Shown here piece by piece: positions 58,326 through 63,770 of a DNA stretch of 63,770 bases. Source of the stretch: Amycolatopsis vastitatis (GTDB taxonomy: Bacteria; Actinomycetota; Actinomycetes; Mycobacteriales; Pseudonocardiaceae); assembly GCF_002234595.1 (NCBI RefSeq), contig NZ_NMUL01000003.1, forward strand, positions 1-63,770, given 5' to 3'. Position 1 is the first letter of the stretch. Each line of letters opens with the position of its first letter. The position numbers were made by a program, and so were the translations under genes. The notes below the pieces were generated by a model, which saw nothing but the letters and a program-made list of their open reading frames with translations, made no database searches and was not told the DNA's origin.

Positions 58326-58907
58326 ATGGGTCGCGTGCCAGCGGACGCCGAGGTTGAACCGGGAACGCTCCTGGTCGCCGCCCCCACGATGGTCGACCCC
58401 AACTTCCGCCGGACCGTGGTGTTCGTCATCGATCATCGTGACGAAGGCACGCTCGGCGTGGTCCTGAACCGGCCGAGCGACGTCGCCGTGCACGACGTGC
58501 TGCCCAACTGGGGCGGGCACGTCGCCGAGCCGCAGGCGGTGTTCGTCGGGGGGCCGGTCGAGAAGAAGACGGCGTTGTGCCTGGCCGCGCTGCGCACCGG
58601 CGAGACGGCGGCGAGCGTGCCGGGCGTGATCGCGGTCCGCGGCCCGGTCGCGCTGGTCGACCTGGACACCGACCCCGAGGTGCTGGTGCCGAAGGTCCGC
58701 GGCGTGCGCGTGTTCGCCGGCTACGCGGGGTGGAACTCGGGGCAGCTCGCGGGCGAGATCGAGCGTGACGACTGGCTCATCGTGCCCGCGCTGCCGAGCG
58801 ACATCCTGGCCTCGCCGAACGGCGACCTGTGGAGCCAGGTGCTGCGCCGCCAGGGCATCCCGATGGCGCTGCTGGCCACCCACCCGGGCGACCTGCAGCG
58901 GAACTGA
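58326..58907 (+). CDS. YqgE/AlgH family protein (UPF0301)
   Basis: A 193-residue protein with LLVAAPTMVDPNFRRTVVFVIDH near the start, GVVLNRPSD, VFVGGPVEK and VFAGYAGWNSGQLAGEI. This is the complete YqgE fold; function is unknown despite the AlgH name. The start is ATG 58326 with GTGGGAT upstream. It corresponds to the yqgE gene near the origin in Amycolatopsis and mycobacteria. Confidence 0.93.
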   Translation: MGRVPADAEVEPGTLLVAAPTMVDPNFRRTVVFVIDHRDEGTLGVVLNRPSDVAVHDVLPNWGGHVAEPQAVFVGGPVEKKTALCLAALRTGETAASVPGVIAVRGPVALVDLDTDPEVLVPKVRGVRVFAGYAGWNSGQLAGEIERDDWLIVPALPSDILASPNGDLWSQVLRRQGIPMALLATHPGDLQRN

Positions 58908-58919
58908 GTCACCTGAAAA

Positions 58920-59339
58920 CTAGGCTTCGTCCTTCTTGAAGACCCCGCAGCCGCCGGCGCCGCACGCGCAGCCGCTGCACCCGGCCGGTGCCGCCGGAGC
59001 CGGGGCCGGAACGGTCAGCGCGGCCCGGTTGCCGAGCACGCCACCGCCCATGACCAGCACCAGCATGGCGAGCACGCCGGCGAGCGCGGCGGAGATCAGG
59101 CCGCCGGTCGACGGCATCGCTAGCCCGGCCAGCCCGGCGAGCACGGAGATCGCGCCTCCGGCCATGGTCGGCAGGCCGGCGATGCGGTTGGCCAGCTTGA
59201 ACGCCTCTTCACTGCGCAACGCGGCTTCCGTGCGCACGCCGGTCCCGCCCTCGCGCGTCAAGCGCTCACGGAAACCGAGGAACCCACCAAAGCCGACGAG
59301 CACACCCAGCACGATCGGAACCAGCGCGATAGCGAACAC
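58920..59339 (-). CDS. SdpI-like membrane protein with cysteine-rich tail
   Basis: A 139-residue protein with three hydrophobic segments (about 1-22, 58-78, 84-108). The signature GVRTEAALRSEEAFKLANRIAG between the first and second helices matches SdpI/YhfL-type proteins, which in Bacillus give immunity against the SdpC toxin. The tail PAGCSGCACGAGGCGVFKK contains four closely spaced cysteines (CxxCxCx4C), unusual for SdpI. It may bind a metal or be lipidated or oxidised; that is only a guess. It converges on yqgE. Confidence 0.78.
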   Translation of the reverse strand: MFAIALVPIVLGVLVGFGGFLGFRERLTREGGTGVRTEAALRSEEAFKLANRIAGLPTMAGGAISVLAGLAGLAMPSTGGLISAALAGVLAMLVLVMGGGVLGNRAALTVPAPAPAAPAGCSGCACGAGGCGVFKKDEA

Positions 59340-59393
59340 GAGCTCAAGGATAAGCGTGACGTCCCGGCAACCTGCCGGATACCCTGATCGACT

Positions 59394-60566
59394 GTGCTAC
59401 AGGCCATGTCACCGCGCGTACTGCCCACTCTGTTGGCCGCTGCCCTGATCGGCGGAATCCTCGCCGCGGCGCCGGCCGATGCCACCGAGCGTCACCAGCG
59501 GCCCCTCCGGCTGCTCGGCGAGCAGATCGTCCCGAACGCCCTGCCGTTCCAGGGCACGATGGTCGGTGGCCTGTCCAGCATCGACTACGACCCGCGGACC
59601 GGCGGCTACGCCCTGATCTGCGACGACCGGTCGGCGATCAACCCCGCCCGCTTCTACACCGCGACCTTCCCGGTGTCCGCGGACGGCGTCGGCCCGGTCA
59701 CCTTCACCGGCACCAAGCCGTTCCTGCGGCCCGACGGCACGCCGTACCCGCCGCTCACCCAGAACGACCCGGCGAAGCCGCAGAACGAGCAGACGATCGA
59801 CCCGGAAGAGCTGCGCGTCGACCCGTGGACGGGCGACTACTACTGGGCGCAGGAGGGCGAGCGGACGGCGACGACGTTGATCGACCCGTCCATCCGCGAG
59901 GCGCGCCGCGACGGCCGGTACGTCCGTGACCTGCCGATTCCCGCGAACGAGAAGATGACGCCGACGGCGGGTCCGCGGCAGAACCTCGTCCTCGAGGGCA
60001 TCACCTTCACCGGCTTCGGCTCGCTGCTGGCCAGCGAGGTCGAGGGTCCCCTCCTGCAGGACGGGCCCCAGCCGACCACGACGTCGGGTGCGCTTTCGCG
60101 TATCACCCTGCAGTCGCGGTTCGGCCCGGTCCTGGCGCAGTACGCCTATCCCCAGGAACCACTCTTCGCGTCACCGGTGCCCGCTGACGCGTTCGCGACC
60201 ACCGGGGTGTCCTCGATGCTGGCTGTCGACCAGGCCGACCCGACGAAGTTCCTCATGATGGAGCGTTCGTTCAGCACCGGTGTCGGCAACAAGGTCCGCG
60301 TCTACGAGATCGACACGTCGGGCGCGACGAACGTCCTGAACGTGAAGTCCCTCGCCGACGCGAAGCACGTCAAGCCGGTGAAGAAGCGGTTCCTCTTCGA
60401 CGCGGCCGACCTCGGCTTGTCCACAGTAGACAACCTCGAGGGCATGACTTGGGGGCCGAAGCTCCCGAACGGCGAGCGCAGCTTGATCTTGGTCAGCGAC
60501 AACAACTTCTCCGCGACCCAGGTCACCCAGTTCGTCGCACTGGCGGTCCCCTCGGAACGGCTTTGA
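59394..60566 (+). CDS. Secreted phytase-like esterase-like protein
   Basis: A 390-residue exported protein. A signal peptide (SPRVLPTLLAAALIGGILAAAPADA, from ATG 59406) precedes a beta-propeller-type phytase-like domain (esterase-like activity of phytase family): GGLSSIDYDPRTGGYALICDDRS, VDPEELRVDPWTGDYYWAQEG, LEGITFTGFGSLLASEVEG and the C-terminal DNLEGMTWGPKLPNGERSLILVSDNNF. It probably acts on extracellular substrates; reaction unproven. A perfect DnaA box sits by chance inside its 3' part (60417-60425). Confidence 0.85.
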   Translation: MLQAMSPRVLPTLLAAALIGGILAAAPADATERHQRPLRLLGEQIVPNALPFQGTMVGGLSSIDYDPRTGGYALICDDRSAINPARFYTATFPVSADGVGPVTFTGTKPFLRPDGTPYPPLTQNDPAKPQNEQTIDPEELRVDPWTGDYYWAQEGERTATTLIDPSIREARRDGRYVRDLPIPANEKMTPTAGPRQNLVLEGITFTGFGSLLASEVEGPLLQDGPQPTTTSGALSRITLQSRFGPVLAQYAYPQEPLFASPVPADAFATTGVSSMLAVDQADPTKFLMMERSFSTGVGNKVRVYEIDTSGATNVLNVKSLADAKHVKPVKKRFLFDAADLGLSTVDNLEGMTWGPKLPNGERSLILVSDNNFSATQVTQFVALAVPSERL

Positions 60567-60587
60567 CCAGCAAGTTACGATGTGCAC

Positions 60588-60626
60588 ATGAACACGGCTC
60601 GGCTGCTCCTTAGCCTGCCGCGCTGA
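60588..60626 (+). CDS. Leucine-rich leader peptide upstream of leuS
   Basis: ATG 60588 opens a 12-codon peptide, MNTARLLLSLPR, ending in TGA at 60624-60626. Four of twelve residues are Leu, three in a row, encoded by CTG CTC CTT. It lies 97 bases before leuS and is followed by the hairpin at 60651-60682. Leader peptides rich in the cognate amino acid mark attenuation, so leucyl-tRNA supply could control leuS. Confidence 0.55.
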   Translation: MNTARLLLSLPR

Positions 60627-60650
60627 CCGGGCCCGGCCCGGCCGGTGCGG

Positions 60651-60682
60651 CGACCCCTCATGCCCTGGTGGCTGAGGGGTCG
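60651..60682 (+). promoter_or_regulatory. Leader hairpin (attenuator candidate) before leuS
   Basis: A perfect 10-bp stem (60651-60660 with 60673-60682) encloses a 12-base loop and is followed by GTTGTTT. A GC-rich alternative stem lies just upstream (about 60627-60647). No T-box sequence is present. Confidence 0.5.
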
Positions 60683-60722
60683 AGTTGTTTCTGGAGTAGC
60701 TCGAACTCGGAGGAAGACGGCG

Positions 60723-63563
<2,841 letters not shown>

Positions 63564-63606
63564 CGCGCTGTCGGAAAGCCGCCGGTGCTTCTCACGTGTT
63601 CCCGAT

Positions 63607-63622
63607 TTGATTGAGCAGTCAA
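63607..63622. promoter_or_regulatory. Imperfect palindrome (possible TetR-type operator)
   Basis: TTGATTGAGCAGTCAA fits TTGAnTGnnCAnTCAA, a form seen in many TetR-family operators. It lies 31 bases before the dehydrogenase start. No regulator is in the window. Confidence 0.35.
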
Positions 63623-63652
63623 CGAAAACGCTCGATCGAAGGAGAACCGGGG

Positions 63653-63770
63653 ATGACCCTCGACGGCAAGGTGGCACTGGTGACGGGCGGCAGCCGGGGC
63701 ATCGGCGCGGCCACCGCACTGCGGCTCGCCGAGGACGGCGCCGACGTCGCGCTGACGTACCAGAGCAACG
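63653..63770 (+). CDS. Short-chain dehydrogenase/reductase (5' part only)
   Basis: The frame starts at ATG 63653 after GAAGGAG and runs off the window. The sequence [20 protein letters not shown] holds the Rossmann motif TGxxxGIG, which marks the classical SDR family using NAD or NADP. About 39 codons are present, so substrate cannot be judged. Confidence 0.85.
   Translation, partial: MTLDGKVALVTGGSRGIGAATALRLAEDGADVALTYQSN

Noticed and set aside
60417..60425. Perfect DnaA box inside the phytase-like gene
   Set aside because: It is a single box inside coding sequence, with no others around; chance is likely.
60627..60722. T-box riboswitch before leuS
   Set aside because: No AGGGUGGNACC-like T-box or specifier loop is seen; the short leader peptide fits attenuation better.

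Overview
The window is a very GC-rich actinobacterial chromosome segment. It carries the replication-origin neighbourhood in an order known from Mycobacterium and Pseudonocardiales. Gene order, a DLW-39 protein, the tRNA-Ile/tRNA-Ala pair, split MurJ and pseudokinase genes, and a WXG100/YbaB-associated toxin locus suggest Amycolatopsis or a close relative. The genus is an inference from memory of gene order, not from a search.

Left arm (about 1-2200): the 3' end of a pentapeptide-like membrane protein gene and a truncated pentapeptide-repeat remnant lie beside tRNA-Ala. Replication block (2226-15017), all on the minus strand: DLW-39 protein, tRNA-Ile, DUF3566 protein, gyrA, gyrB, dciA (DUF721), recF, gnd, dnaN, oriC, dnaA. 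Reading away from dnaA on the plus strand: rpmH, rnpA, yidD, yidC, jag, a DUF6886-like gene, rsmG, parA, parB. Several parS sites lie around rsmG and one near tRNA-Ile. DnaA-box motifs occur in oriC, upstream of dnaA, inside dciA, before rsmG, and in the convergent gap at about 24.95 kb.

Conserved right arm (21.7-38 kb): a Ddl-like ligase with an altered metal motif, an aminotransferase, a GNAT protein, cwlM, trxA, trxB, an anti-sigma factor, sigM, a membrane pseudokinase, murJ, a DUF6049 protein, a Nudix hydrolase and a CCA-adding enzyme. This matches the Mycobacterium tuberculosis Rv3907c-Rv3924c order, with murJ and the pseudokinase as two genes instead of one.

Accessory island (40.15-56.71 kb, minus strand): one tightly packed apparent operon of eight genes. 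It starts with a YbaB-like and a WXG100-like gene. Next comes a 2250-residue polymorphic toxin with an N-terminal WXG-like segment, a long low-complexity stalk, two ADP-ribosyltransferase/papain-fold modules and a RelA/SpoT-like tail. Then follow a small gene coupled to the toxin, two YezG-like/TNT-like fusion proteins, a degenerate ADP-ribosylglycohydrolase (ARH) homologue, and a tandem ARH protein with one intact active site. I read it as a type VII-associated toxin with a multi-gene immunity set, in which the ARH enzyme may reverse the toxin's ADP-ribosylation. This is the most novel-looking part of the window.

Right end (56.8-63.77 kb): an MFS transporter, a YqgE protein, an SdpI-like protein with a cysteine-rich tail, a secreted phytase-like esterase, leuS preceded by a leucine-rich leader peptide and hairpin, and the start of a short-chain dehydrogenase gene.
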